In this document: piece by piece, positions 36,311 through 47,510 of the stretch | Numbering within the stretch: position 1 is the stretch's first letter | Layout of the letters: each line of letters starts with the position of its first letter | DNA from: Arthrobacter sp. CAN_C5 | GTDB lineage: Bacteria > Actinomycetota > Actinomycetes > Actinomycetales > Micrococcaceae | DNA length: 64,000 nucleotides | Direction: 5' to 3' | Assembly: GCF_017875735.1 (NCBI RefSeq) | Contig: NZ_JAGGMZ010000001.1 | Coordinates: 2,914,001 to 2,978,000 of the forward strand | Position numbers and translations under genes: made by a program | The notes under the pieces: generated by a model | Database searches by the model: none | Told to the model about the DNA's origin: nothing | Seen by the model: the letters and a program-made list of their open reading frames with translations, nothing else

Positions 36311-37930
36311 TCAGGCTCCTGACTGGGTGGTGGATTTTGCTGCCATCTGGATCACTATAGCCGCAGCACTAATCGCTATCTGCACCCCGACCAGCCACGG
36401 ATAGACGTTCCCGATGTACAGGGCCAACAGCAGCGGCAGCATGGATAGGACCGTCACATCGGCGCCCCGGAACAACGCCGCAATCTGGGTTCGGGGGACG
36501 GGGCCGAAGGGCGTTTCTGCGGCTGGGGCCGTCCAGTCAGTCGCTGGACGGGTTGCGGCCCTGACGGATCCGGCCCCCATCCCGAGGCCGGCCACCGCTC
36601 CCAGCAGAATCAGGGCCGGCCCACCGACACCGACGATGGTCAGTGCACCGGTCAGAGCCACCATCCAGGCGCTCATCGCGACGGCCGGCATCAGGGTCCG
36701 GCTGAGCATCACCACCGAGGTGGAGACCGGAAGCAGCAGATCCAGCTCCGGGACCAGCGCCGTCCGCCGCGCGACGACCCCCATTCCTGCACTCGTGACG
36801 CATCCCGCAACCACGATGACCAGCAGTTGCACGACGGCGGGCAAGGCCGCATCAGCCAGCACCAGAGCAAGACATGCCCCCAACCAGACCAGCGGCCCCG
36901 CTACCCCTGGCTGCAACCGCAGGAACGCAACAATATCGGCGCGCGCGATCGCCGACCGAGGCCCCAACCCCTGGCGGGCGTATATCTTCGCGCCCCGCAT
37001 CGAGGCGGTGTGGCGCGGGCTGGCCGCCAATGCCCGGCTGAGCTCGTTAATGTCCAGGAGGAACACTGAAGCCCCGGCGTGGCCGGACACGCCTCCCCCG
37101 CGTACCAGCTCGGCCCCTGCCACTGCACCAACCTTCGGCAGCGAGTAGGCCAGCATCCCGATCGCGAGGGCACACGCCACCAGTGGCGGCCAGACGGCAG
37201 GACCCAGCGACGGCAACACCGCGAGGGGTAGCAGAGCCAGCGCCGGCCAGAGAACATCACGTCGGCCGGAACTCGCCCGCAGCTGCAGCAGCGCTCCTCC
37301 GCCGACCACGATCACCGCAACCAACCCAAACGTTCCAGCGGTAAGGAGATGCCCCGTAGGTGTCCGGTCCAAAGCGGTGAGCAGACTGAACGGAAGGTAG
37401 GCCGCAGGACCGGCCACCCCCGCCCCGCCGATGAGGCGGATGAGGCCCGGCAGAACCATCGGCCGCCGGTCGACCGGCAGGGGCCGCCACCAGGATCCCT
37501 CGCTGGAACTCACCGATGCCGGTCCCAGCCGCCTCGTCAGGGTCAGCAAGCCGTTCAACGCGAGGTAGGTCAACAGGATCCACAGGACCTCGGCCGGAAG
37601 GATCTGCCACTGCTGGTCGGCAAGGCCACCCTGCGCAGGATCCCGTCGGGCAATCTCGTCGCGCAGAGCAAACACAAATGAGCCGGCGATCGCGAGCACG
37701 CAGCCCAGCGCCAGGGTGTTCGAGTAGATGTCGACGAACAGGCCGCCGACCGAGGTCCGGGCCCGGTTGTACCGGCGGGACGACGTGCGGGTAAATGCGA
37801 CGACGGCTCGGGCGGTGGCGAGGGTCCCGTCCTCGTCCTCATTGGCAGCTGGTCGCAGCCGAAGCGCGTCAGGAGCCGGCAATGATCGCAGCTCCCTGGT
37901 CAGGGTCGAGCTGCTCGACGACGTCGTCAA
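36311..37930 (-). CDS. DUF6297 family membrane protein (ABC-transporter permease-like)
   Basis: 539 aa, about 12 hydrophobic segments, no signal peptide. The soluble N-terminus (ARAVVAFTRTSSRRYNRARTS) and a central FLLDINELSRALAASPRHT loop fit the actinobacterial DUF6297 family, which accompanies a single ABC ATPase. It begins inside the end of the ATPase gene: ATG 37930 overlaps by 62 bases, while TTG 37882 overlaps by 14 and has GGAG nine bases upstream; the true start is uncertain. Likely the membrane half of an exporter; substrate unknown. Confidence 0.85.
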   Translation of the reverse strand: MTTSSSSSTLTRELRSLPAPDALRLRPAANEDEDGTLATARAVVAFTRTSSRRYNRARTSVGGLFVDIYSNTLALGCVLAIAGSFVFALRDEIARRDPAQGGLADQQWQILPAEVLWILLTYLALNGLLTLTRRLGPASVSSSEGSWWRPLPVDRRPMVLPGLIRLIGGAGVAGPAAYLPFSLLTALDRTPTGHLLTAGTFGLVAVIVVGGGALLQLRASSGRRDVLWPALALLPLAVLPSLGPAVWPPLVACALAIGMLAYSLPKVGAVAGAELVRGGGVSGHAGASVFLLDINELSRALAASPRHTASMRGAKIYARQGLGPRSAIARADIVAFLRLQPGVAGPLVWLGACLALVLADAALPAVVQLLVIVVAGCVTSAGMGVVARRTALVPELDLLLPVSTSVVMLSRTLMPAVAMSAWMVALTGALTIVGVGGPALILLGAVAGLGMGAGSVRAATRPATDWTAPAAETPFGPVPRTQIAALFRGADVTVLSMLPLLLALYIGNVYPWLVGVQIAISAAAIVIQMAAKSTTQSGA

Positions 37931-38555
37931 TGACCAGGCAGGTCGATGCGGTCTGCACCAGCAGCCGCGGATCGTGGGTCACCAGCACCACGGCGGCGCC
38001 GGCGTCCGCATGGTCGCTGATCCGCTGCGCAAGCGCATCGCGCATGACCGGGTCGAGCCGTTGTTCGGGTTCGTCGAGGATCAGGAGGGAAGACGGACGG
38101 ATGAGTCCGGCTGCCAGGAGGAGCCGCCGCCGCTGCCCGGAGGACAGGGAATCCGGGACCACGTCCGCCCGGTCCCGAAGTCCGAAGAACTCCAGTTCGG
38201 CGGTGACCCTTTCGTCCGGGGCATCCAGTGAATGGCCTCGTGCGACCAGCAGCAGATGCTCACGGACCGTGAGGGCGGGAAAGAACAGGTCGTCGTCGAA
38301 CACTGCAGACACCTGGCGCCGGAACATTACCGCGTCCGGAACCGCCGGCAAACCCCGCACCAGCACGTCACCAGCCAGCGCGGGCTGACGGCCGGCAAGC
38401 GTCCGGACGACCGTCGACTTGCCCGCGCCATTGACTCCGACGATCCCGAGAACCTCACCGGGCTGGACCGCCACCGACACCGCACCGCACACCGGCGCCC
38501 TGAAATAGCCAACGAGGAGACCCGTGGCCTGAAGTACTGCCCCCAGTTCAGCCAT
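37869..38555 (-). CDS. ABC transporter ATP-binding protein
   Basis: 228 aa from ATG 38555. Walker A GIVGVNGAGKSTVV (residues about 36-49), Q-loop in RRQVSAVFDDDLFF, signature DSLSSGQRRRLLLA, Walker B SLLILDEPEQRLDP and H-loop VVLVTHDPR are complete. Partner of the overlapping DUF6297 permease. The gene diverges from an ArsR-type regulator whose operator lies between them, so both may be co-controlled. Confidence 0.92.
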   Translation of the reverse strand: MAELGAVLQATGLLVGYFRAPVCGAVSVAVQPGEVLGIVGVNGAGKSTVVRTLAGRQPALAGDVLVRGLPAVPDAVMFRRQVSAVFDDDLFFPALTVREHLLLVARGHSLDAPDERVTAELEFFGLRDRADVVPDSLSSGQRRRLLLAAGLIRPSSLLILDEPEQRLDPVMRDALAQRISDHADAGAAVVLVTHDPRLLVQTASTCLVIDDVVEQLDPDQGAAIIAGS

Positions 38556-38576
38556 TCGCTCATCGTAGTATGGCCA

Positions 38577-38606
38577 TTGATATGCAAGCCGATACTTGCC
38601 TATAGT
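38577..38606 (+). promoter_or_regulatory. promoter with embedded operator for the ArsR-VOC operon
   Basis: TTGATA (38577-38582), an 18-base spacer and TATAGT (38601-38606) form a near-consensus sigma-70-type promoter. The expected start point falls at the A of ATG 38613, implying a leaderless mRNA. GCAAG (38585-38589) and CTTGC (38595-38599) form a dyad inside the spacer, a good place for ArsR-type repression. Confidence 0.6.
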
Positions 38607-38612
38607 GGATTC

Positions 38613-38894
38613 ATGGCTGATGTCTTCCACGCTCTCGACGACGAAACGCGGCGGATCATCCTTGACGAGCTCTCCGTCCGCGACGGGCAGACCCTGTTCG
38701 ATCTATGTTCGGTGCTCGCCATGCGACACCAGCGAAGCCTGACCCGACAGGCCATCTCGCAGCACCTGGCAGTACTGGAGTCAGCCCATCTGGTGCTGAC
38801 CGAGCGGCGCGGCCGCTCCAAGTTCCACTATTTCAATCCTGGACCGCTCACCGAAATCACCGGCAGATGGCCCACCGAGAAGAGGACCGAATGA
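38613..38894 (+). CDS. ArsR-family transcriptional regulator
   Basis: 93 aa, all winged helix. VFHALDDETRRIILDELSVRD, then LTRQAISQHLAVLESAHLV as recognition helix and GRSKFHYFNP as wing. No cysteine cluster for arsenic or metal sensing is seen; it is of the type found fused or coupled to SRPBCC or VOC genes. ATG 38613; its stop overlaps the downstream VOC start (ATGA). Probably represses its own promoter and perhaps the divergent ABC genes. Confidence 0.9.
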   Translation: MADVFHALDDETRRIILDELSVRDGQTLFDLCSVLAMRHQRSLTRQAISQHLAVLESAHLVLTERRGRSKFHYFNPGPLTEITGRWPTEKRTE

Positions 38895-39283
38895 AAATTG
38901 CCCTGACCAGCCTGTTCGTTAACGACCAGCGAGCGGCGTTAGCCTTCTACACCGACGTCCTTGGCTTCACCAAAGGCCACGACATCCCGCTGGGTGACGA
39001 TTTCTGGCTGACCGTCCGGTCACCCGAATCCCCCGACAGCCCCGAACTCCTCCTCGAACCGTCAAGCCACCCCGCAGTGAAGCCATACCGCGATGCGCTG
39101 GTTGAGGACGGAATCCCGCTGGCGCAGTTCGCGGTGGAGGACCTCGAGTCCGAGTATGCCCGGCTGACCGAAAAGGGAGTGGTCTTTACCCTGCCTCCCA
39201 CCGACATCGGCACGGCCGTCATGGCCGTCTTCGACGACACCTGCGGCAACCTGATCCAGCTCGTCGAAATTAAGCAGCCATGA
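38891..39283 (+). CDS. VOC-family (glyoxalase-like) protein
   Basis: 130 aa, one vicinal-oxygen-chelate domain made of two beta-alpha-beta-beta-beta modules. LTSLFVNDQRAALAFYTDVLGF starts the first; FAVEDLESEYARLTEKGVVF and VFDDTCGNLIQLVEI the second. Metal-ligand residues are not all clear. Translationally coupled to the ArsR regulator; such pairs often respond to a small toxic compound, but the substrate is unknown. Confidence 0.9.
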   Translation: MKIALTSLFVNDQRAALAFYTDVLGFTKGHDIPLGDDFWLTVRSPESPDSPELLLEPSSHPAVKPYRDALVEDGIPLAQFAVEDLESEYARLTEKGVVFTLPPTDIGTAVMAVFDDTCGNLIQLVEIKQP

Positions 39284-39385
39284 TCACGATGTTGCAATGG
39301 GCGCAGCTCCCCCGGTTGCTACGATTCCTCTAGTTGATAGCGCTGATTCGGGAGATCACTCCCATCTAACACAGGGAGAGGCGTC

Positions 39386-40222
39386 GTGAGCGAAGCACGC
39401 AGGCGGGAACTAGGGGACACTGACGCCCCGGTCGAGGATGAGCTGAAGGAATCGTTCGACAACACAGTCGAAGAGGGTGCCGAGCGGCTGCAACGCACCT
39501 TCCGCAACATCCTTGTGACCGGGGTGTTCGGGGGGTTCGAAATCGGGTTGGGCATCATGGCCTACCTGGCGGTGCTGCACGAGACGGGCGATCATCTGCT
39601 CGCCGGGCTCGCGTTCAGCGTGGGCCTCGTCGCCCTGTTCCTGGCGCACAGCGAACTGTTCACCGAGAACTTTCTGATGCCGGTCGCGGCCGTCGTCGCG
39701 AAGGAGGGCAGCGTGACGCAGCTGGCCAAGCTGTGGGGTGGAACCCTTGTGGCGAACCTGGTCAGCGGCTGGGCCTTCGTCTGGATAGTCATGCAGGCGT
39801 TCCCGGAGTGGAATGAGACGGTCGCCGAGAGTGCCCACCATTTCATTGATGCGCCGTTCTCCATGCAGGTGGTCGCGCTGGCCGTGCTGGGCGGCAGCAC
39901 CATCACCCTGATGAGCCGGATGCAGCAGGGAACATCGAACGACGTCGCCAAGATCGTGGCAACGGTGATCGGCGGATTTCTGCTGGCAGGCCTGCAGCTG
40001 TTCCACTCCATCCTGGATTCCCTCCTGATCTTCGCCGCGATCCATTCCGGCGCCGACATCAGCTACCTGCAATGGCTCGGCTGGTTTGGTTACACCCTGG
40101 CATTCAACATGCTCGGCGGACTCCTCCTCGTAACCCTGCTCCGCCTGGTGCGCACCAAGGAACTGATCGAGAAGCGCCGGGACGAGGCTCCAGCGGATCC
40201 GGACGCTCCGCACAACAGCTGA
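39386..40222 (+). CDS. formate/nitrite transporter family channel
   Basis: 278 aa, FNT family, six transmembrane helices and a 50-residue acidic N-terminal extension. FGGFEIGLGIMAYLAVLHETGDH, ALFLAHSELFTENFLMP (FNT signature region) and LWGGTLVANLVSGW are visible. GTG 39386 follows AGGGAGAGG. Transports monovalent anions such as formate or nitrite; the window makes formate through the hut pathway, but no linkage is shown. Confidence 0.92.
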   Translation: MSEARRRELGDTDAPVEDELKESFDNTVEEGAERLQRTFRNILVTGVFGGFEIGLGIMAYLAVLHETGDHLLAGLAFSVGLVALFLAHSELFTENFLMPVAAVVAKEGSVTQLAKLWGGTLVANLVSGWAFVWIVMQAFPEWNETVAESAHHFIDAPFSMQVVALAVLGGSTITLMSRMQQGTSNDVAKIVATVIGGFLLAGLQLFHSILDSLLIFAAIHSGADISYLQWLGWFGYTLAFNMLGGLLLVTLLRLVRTKELIEKRRDEAPADPDAPHNS

Positions 40223-40241
40223 CGACGTCGGCGGGCCGTGG

Positions 40242-40690
40242 TCAGGCGCGTCGGTACCCGGTCCCGTCCGGGCGCCTGGCCAGATGGCCCTGGTCCACCA
40301 GTGCGCGACGCAGGGCGGGGATGTCCCGGGTGACGGTGGCCAGCACCAGGTTCACTTCTCGTTCGGAGAGCTCCTGGTCCGCGGGAATGAGCCGTTCGGT
40401 CAGGTGCTCGAGCACCGCTGTGCGCTCCGCAGGGTTCCGCGGCAACCCGTCGAGCTGGCCGTCGAGGAAGAACCGGTCAACGCCCTGCGGCTTTTTCCGT
40501 GCCGTTGCGCCCAGCACCTCCTGGAACAGGTCGGCATTCACCGTGCCGTCCGTATTCAGCAGCGCCGCCGCGTGAAGTTTCTCCAGTTCCTTCGACGACG
40601 CATCGGAGTGCTGGCCGAGCACAGCAGCGGCGTAGAGTTCGCGCAGCCGAGGGGCTGAGAGGGTGGAGAACGCCTTCTGCCAACTGGGCG

Positions 40691-40694
<4 letters not shown>
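40242..40694 (-). CDS. DUF2087 domain-containing protein
   Basis: 150 aa. The C-terminal half matches DUF2087: GVDRFFLDGQLDGLPRNPAERTAVLEHL, then LSEREVNLVLATVTRDIPALRRALVDQGHLARRPDGTGY, a winged-helix-like region. The N-terminal half (TLSAPRLRELYAAAVLG) resembles the regulatory region that precedes it in other members. Function is unknown, probably transcriptional. ATG 40694 overlaps the stop of the inositol-phosphatase gene. Confidence 0.88.
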
Positions 40695-43794
<3,100 letters not shown>

Positions 43795-43957
43795 TCAGGA
43801 CAAGCCACGTAATTCTCAAGCAACGGCTTATCCGGTGGACTGTTCTCCGGATCGGGTGGAAGAACCAGACGCAAATCAACCAAGTAAACCCATCATCCTT
43901 CTCCTTCGGTCATCAACCGTTGTCCAACATCACTTGCAGAACCTCGGTGCCCCCAGG

Positions 43958-44680
43958 CTATCGGGCTGGCAGGACGCAGAGCTCGTTGCCCGACGGGTCG
44001 GCATAGATCCGCCAGGGCAGGTCGCCCCAGTCGGGGTTGAGCTCCCGCCCGCCCCGGCTGGTGATGCCCGCGGCGACGTCGTCGGGGTTGTCTGCAGGGT
44101 CGAGCCGGACGTCGAGATGAAGCCGGTTCTTCGCGGTTCCCTTCGGGGCAGGCTCGGGACAGAACTCCAGCAAGGGGTCGCGGTGGGAGGGGTGCCGCAA
44201 CGTGGTGGGCGATCCGGCCAGCTGGTGCCATCCGGTGAGCCACGACCAGAACGCCGCGTCCCGCTCCGGATCGGCGGAATCGATCGGCAGGGCCGCAATC
44301 GGTCCGGTGTTGGAATAGGCTGGCCGGTCATTCATGACGCAAAAGGCGTTGCTTTCCGGATCGGCGAGCACGGTCCAGGGCACCCCGCCCTGTCCGATGT
44401 CGAGATGCCGCGCACCGAAGCTGAGCAACCGCTCGACGACGTCGGCCTGCCGATCCCCGCCGAGCAGATCCAGGTGGATCCGGGGTTCCGACGACGGCGG
44501 TTCGTGCACCCGCTGGAAGCACAGGTCGAGGACCAATCCGCCATCGGTGGCGAGCCGTGTTTCGTAGATGCCGGGTTCGTCGGTGAGCTGTTCGCCGTCG
44601 AACGCTGCCTCCCAGAACCGCCCCAGCTGTTGCGGCTCCATCGCGTCAATGACGATGTTCTCCAGGTACATGGTCCACAC
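43958..44680 (-). CDS. two-domain VOC-family (glyoxalase-like) protein
   Basis: 240 aa with two VOC domains, about residues 3-115 and 125-238; each ends in a similar strand (GVPWTVLADPESNAFCV and DLPWRIYADPSGNELCVL). This tandem arrangement is common in actinobacterial proteins of unknown substrate, some linked to drug binding. Start GTG 44680 lies four bases after GGAGG; ATG 44671 is an alternative three codons in. Stands alone between ligA and the phosphatase gene. Confidence 0.88.
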   Translation of the reverse strand: MWTMYLENIVIDAMEPQQLGRFWEAAFDGEQLTDEPGIYETRLATDGGLVLDLCFQRVHEPPSSEPRIHLDLLGGDRQADVVERLLSFGARHLDIGQGGVPWTVLADPESNAFCVMNDRPAYSNTGPIAALPIDSADPERDAAFWSWLTGWHQLAGSPTTLRHPSHRDPLLEFCPEPAPKGTAKNRLHLDVRLDPADNPDDVAAGITSRGGRELNPDWGDLPWRIYADPSGNELCVLPAR

Positions 44681-44817
44681 CCTACCTCCAGCGATAATCT
44701 TGCTGCCTGCGAATCCGGCCGATCGCGGGACCGTATCCCTGGTGATTGATCAGCCCCGTTTTCGTCACCATGACCTGATCCACTGCCGTGTGCGAGATGA
44801 CCGCGGCCGCCGTAGCG

Positions 44818-44870
44818 TCCTAGCGTCCTAGCTTCCTAGCTTCCTAGCTTCCTAGCTTCCTAGCTTCCTA
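44818..44870. repeat. 8-bp tandem repeat array (TCCTAGCT)n
   Basis: One variant unit (TCCTAGCG, 44818-44825), five perfect TCCTAGCT units (44826-44865) and a partial unit. The array includes the last three codons and the stop of the downstream-reading phosphatase gene; the stop lies in the first full unit met by the ribosome, so unit number would change only the 3' untranslated part. Every unit carries CTAG. Confidence 0.9.
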
Positions 44871-45615
44871 CAAGATCCACGACGATGACCGAAATATTGT
44901 CCCGGCCGCCAGCCCTCAGCGCCGCCTGCACCAGGGCATCGGTGGCTTCCTGGGGGTGTGCGATCGAAACGAGCAGGTCGAAGATCTGTTCATCCCCCAC
45001 CTCGTTGATCAAACCATCCGAGCAGACCAGCAGACGATCCCCCGGGGTAGCGGGGATGAGCCAGAAGTCGGCGTCGATATCGGTTCCGGTACCGAGCGCC
45101 CGGGTGACCACATGCCGACGCGGATGGGTCAGGGCCTCCTCGGCCGTGATCCGACCATAGTCCACCAGCTCCTGCACCTCGGAGTGGTCAATGGTGATCT
45201 GCTCCAGGCCGCCCTGGCTGAAACGGTAGGTGCGCGAATCGCCCACGTTGAACACCAGCCAGTAGGGGACGCCGGCCTCCTGCACCAGCACCGTCCCGCT
45301 GAGGGTGGTACCGGCTCGCCCGCCGGTCTCCGCGCGGATCTGCTCATCGGAGTGGACCAGGAGTTCCTGGAGCTCGTCAGGGTCGAGTTCGGGAAGGGGG
45401 TGGCCGGCGATCCGGCTCTCGCCAAGGGTGCGGATACAAATGCTGCTGGCCACTTCGCCAGCCTCGTGGCCACCCATCCCGTCGGCGACGGCGAAGATGG
45501 GGTTGGCAGCGATCAGCGAGTCCTCGTTGTGCTCGCGGCGCAGTCCGACGTCCGACGCGTACCCGCAGCTCACCGTGAGGTCGAGGCCCGCGGCCGGTGT
45601 CTTGTCGGTTGTCAT
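44860..45615 (-). CDS. PP2C-family Ser/Thr protein phosphatase (PstP/Stp-like)
   Basis: 251 aa, cytoplasmic catalytic domain only; it lacks the transmembrane segment of mycobacterial PstP. Motifs: GLRREHNEDSLIA (Asp), FAVADGMGGHEAGEVAS, FNVGDSRTYRF, LLVCSDGLINEV and GGRDNISVIVVD, i.e. complete metal sites. Counteracts Hanks-type kinases such as the one at 62 kb in this window. The N-terminus SCGYASDVG is standard. Its stop codon lies in the 8-bp tandem array. Upstream neighbour is the adenylate cyclase gene. Confidence 0.94.
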   Translation of the reverse strand: MTTDKTPAAGLDLTVSCGYASDVGLRREHNEDSLIAANPIFAVADGMGGHEAGEVASSICIRTLGESRIAGHPLPELDPDELQELLVHSDEQIRAETGGRAGTTLSGTVLVQEAGVPYWLVFNVGDSRTYRFSQGGLEQITIDHSEVQELVDYGRITAEEALTHPRRHVVTRALGTGTDIDADFWLIPATPGDRLLVCSDGLINEVGDEQIFDLLVSIAHPQEATDALVQAALRAGGRDNISVIVVDLVGS

Positions 45616-45721
45616 ATCCGCCCTGCCATTTAGCTTTCGTCAAATGCGATGTGTCACGTAGTTACTTGGATACCCTAGTCGACCATCGCTTGGAGCCTGT
45701 GCCCCGGACTGCCCATCGTGG

Positions 45722-46897
45722 CTAGTCGAGGATCAGACCGGTGCCGGTGCCCCGGGCGAGGGTCACCGGAGTGACTTCGCCGAAGCCCCTGATGGTCCGC
45801 GCTTTTTGCGGGATGAGCACGAACCGTTCGTTCTCCCGCAGGGTCGCCGCCGTCGACGCATCGATCAGGACAGTACCGGGCTCCGCCAGGGAGGTCAGAC
45901 GCGACGCCAGGTTCACGGTGGGCCCGTAAATGTCGCCGAGACGGGACAGGATGCGGCCCCACACCATTGAGACGCGGGCGGAGGGCAGCAGGTGATCCTC
46001 GGTGAACGCCTTGGCGAGGGCGAGCGAGATTTCGGCACCGGCCTCCGGCGACTCGGCGATGTAGAGCACCTCGTCGCCGATGGTCTTGACGAGCCTGCCG
46101 CCACCAACCGAAATGATCTCGGCGCAGACGTTCTCGAAGCGCTGCACCAGGTGGGCCAGGGTGCGCTCGTTCATCTGCCGGGACAGGCTCGTGTAGGAGA
46201 CAAGGTCCGCGAAGCCGACGGCGCGGGCCAGGGGCAGCGGGGCATCATCCTCGTCGCCCAGCCGCCCCTCCGCGCTGGCCTGAAGCCCGGATTCGGCGCG
46301 CAGCGCCAGACGCTGCACCGCGGCGTTCAGCTGCCGGCGCCAGGCGTAGACCAGGGTCTTCTCCAGGGGCTCGATGAGGTCGGGCAGTTCAGCGACCAGG
46401 GCCTTCCGGGCGACGGCGTCGGGGATCTGCCGCTGCGCCGCCATCTCTTCGACCAGCGCCTCGATCTGCCAGACAACCATCCGGTCAGTCATCTGCCCAA
46501 TGGCCCGGGTGATGGAGATGGCGGCGTTCTCGGAGACCTTGTCGCTGCGGACCAGCTCGATGATGGTGATCAGTGCATCCTTGTCCTTCTCCGTGAAGGC
46601 AACATCCTCGTCGGAGATATTCGGGAAACCCATGGCCCGCCAGAGCTTGCGTGCCGACAGCAGTGACACCCCCGCGCGGGCGGCAACGTCACGGCGTCGC
46701 AGGGTCCGCTCGGCGCCGAGCAGTTCAATCTCCAAATTCCGGATCGCTTCACGGTTCAGCTCGACCTGGGGACCCTGGAGCTGTGGAACATCGGGTCCAG
46801 GCTCGTCGCTCCGAAGTGCCTCGGAGTCCATCGATTCCGGGGCAGGGCTGGGCTGCTGCTCGTCCTGTTCCCTGTCGGACAACTCGTCAGCCGTCAT
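45722..46897 (-). CDS. class III adenylate cyclase with N-terminal regulatory domain (Rv1264-like)
   Basis: 391 aa from ATG 46897, preceded by GGGAGA; an earlier ATG at 46924 has no ribosome site. Residues 50-205 match the adenylate cyclase regulatory domain of M. tuberculosis Rv1264, including the HTH-like RRRDVAARAGVSLLSARKLW (68-87). Residues 225-385 are the cyclase domain: metal Asp231 (FADLVSYT) and Asp275, ATP-selecting Lys271 (KTIGDEV) and Asp322 (GDIYG), transition-state Asn329 and Arg333 (VNLASRL). All catalytic residues are present, so cAMP production is expected. Rv1264 is autoinhibited and acid-activated; whether this holds here is inference. Confidence 0.93.
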   Translation of the reverse strand: MTADELSDREQDEQQPSPAPESMDSEALRSDEPGPDVPQLQGPQVELNREAIRNLEIELLGAERTLRRRDVAARAGVSLLSARKLWRAMGFPNISDEDVAFTEKDKDALITIIELVRSDKVSENAAISITRAIGQMTDRMVVWQIEALVEEMAAQRQIPDAVARKALVAELPDLIEPLEKTLVYAWRRQLNAAVQRLALRAESGLQASAEGRLGDEDDAPLPLARAVGFADLVSYTSLSRQMNERTLAHLVQRFENVCAEIISVGGGRLVKTIGDEVLYIAESPEAGAEISLALAKAFTEDHLLPSARVSMVWGRILSRLGDIYGPTVNLASRLTSLAEPGTVLIDASTAATLRENERFVLIPQKARTIRGFGEVTPVTLARGTGTGLILD

Positions 46898-46931
46898 TCG
46901 CTCGTCTCCCGTCCATGCTGTCATCCGGCGA

Positions 46932-47492
46932 TCAATAACCCTCGAGGTCGTGCACCGGGTCAGCTTCCATGTCTACACCATCAAACATCACAGTCAGTGG
47001 GAGGTCGCCGATCGCCTCCACCATGAACTCCTTGAACGTGTGGATCTGGGGCATGTCAGGGAACACCACGGTCCGGTCGCGGCCAAGGTCCACCGTAAGG
47101 TTTCCGCTGCCGGTGGATCGCTGCAGCAGGGTCTGGGAGGTGTCCAGCTGATAGATGCTGGCCAGCGCCAGTTCATGCTCCCGTCGGGTTGAGAACCCGC
47201 GGCGAGTGATCATTCGGCGGCTGGTCAGGAGATAGCGCGTCCCCCACCAGCGCATCATCGGCCGGACGAAGATCCGCAGCAGGATCAGGGCTGCCACCGC
47301 CAGGACCAGGACCACCGCGAGCGGCACCCATTCGACCACCACCGGCGGGAGGTCCTGCCGGCTCAGCAGCCCCAGCCCAAACCCCGTCGCCGCCAGCACC
47401 ACCAGCACTCCCACGAACGGCAGCGCCAGTGGCCGCGGGTGGGGGCGGGTCCGCACAATCACATGCTCCCCCGGCGCAAGTTTCAGTCGCAC
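46932..47492 (-). CDS. PH-domain (bPH2) membrane protein
   Basis: 186 aa. Two transmembrane helices (PLALPFVGVLVVLAATGFGLGL; VPLAVVLVLAVAALILLRIF) followed by a bacterial PH domain (RYLLTSRRMITRRGFSTRRE; LASIYQLDTSQTLLQRSTGSGNL), the usual YdbS/bPH2 architecture. Role in membrane processes is unknown. GTG 47492. Lies 18 bases after birA and 34 before the cyclase, all leftward, probably one transcript. Confidence 0.9.
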   Translation of the reverse strand: MRLKLAPGEHVIVRTRPHPRPLALPFVGVLVVLAATGFGLGLLSRQDLPPVVVEWVPLAVVLVLAVAALILLRIFVRPMMRWWGTRYLLTSRRMITRRGFSTRREHELALASIYQLDTSQTLLQRSTGSGNLTVDLGRDRTVVFPDMPQIHTFKEFMVEAIGDLPLTVMFDGVDMEADPVHDLEGY

Positions 47493-47510
47493 AACGGTCA
47501 GCTGCCCACG

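Noticed and set aside
44818-44870. CRISPR-like array
   Set aside because: Units are 8 bp with no spacers; it is a simple tandem repeat.
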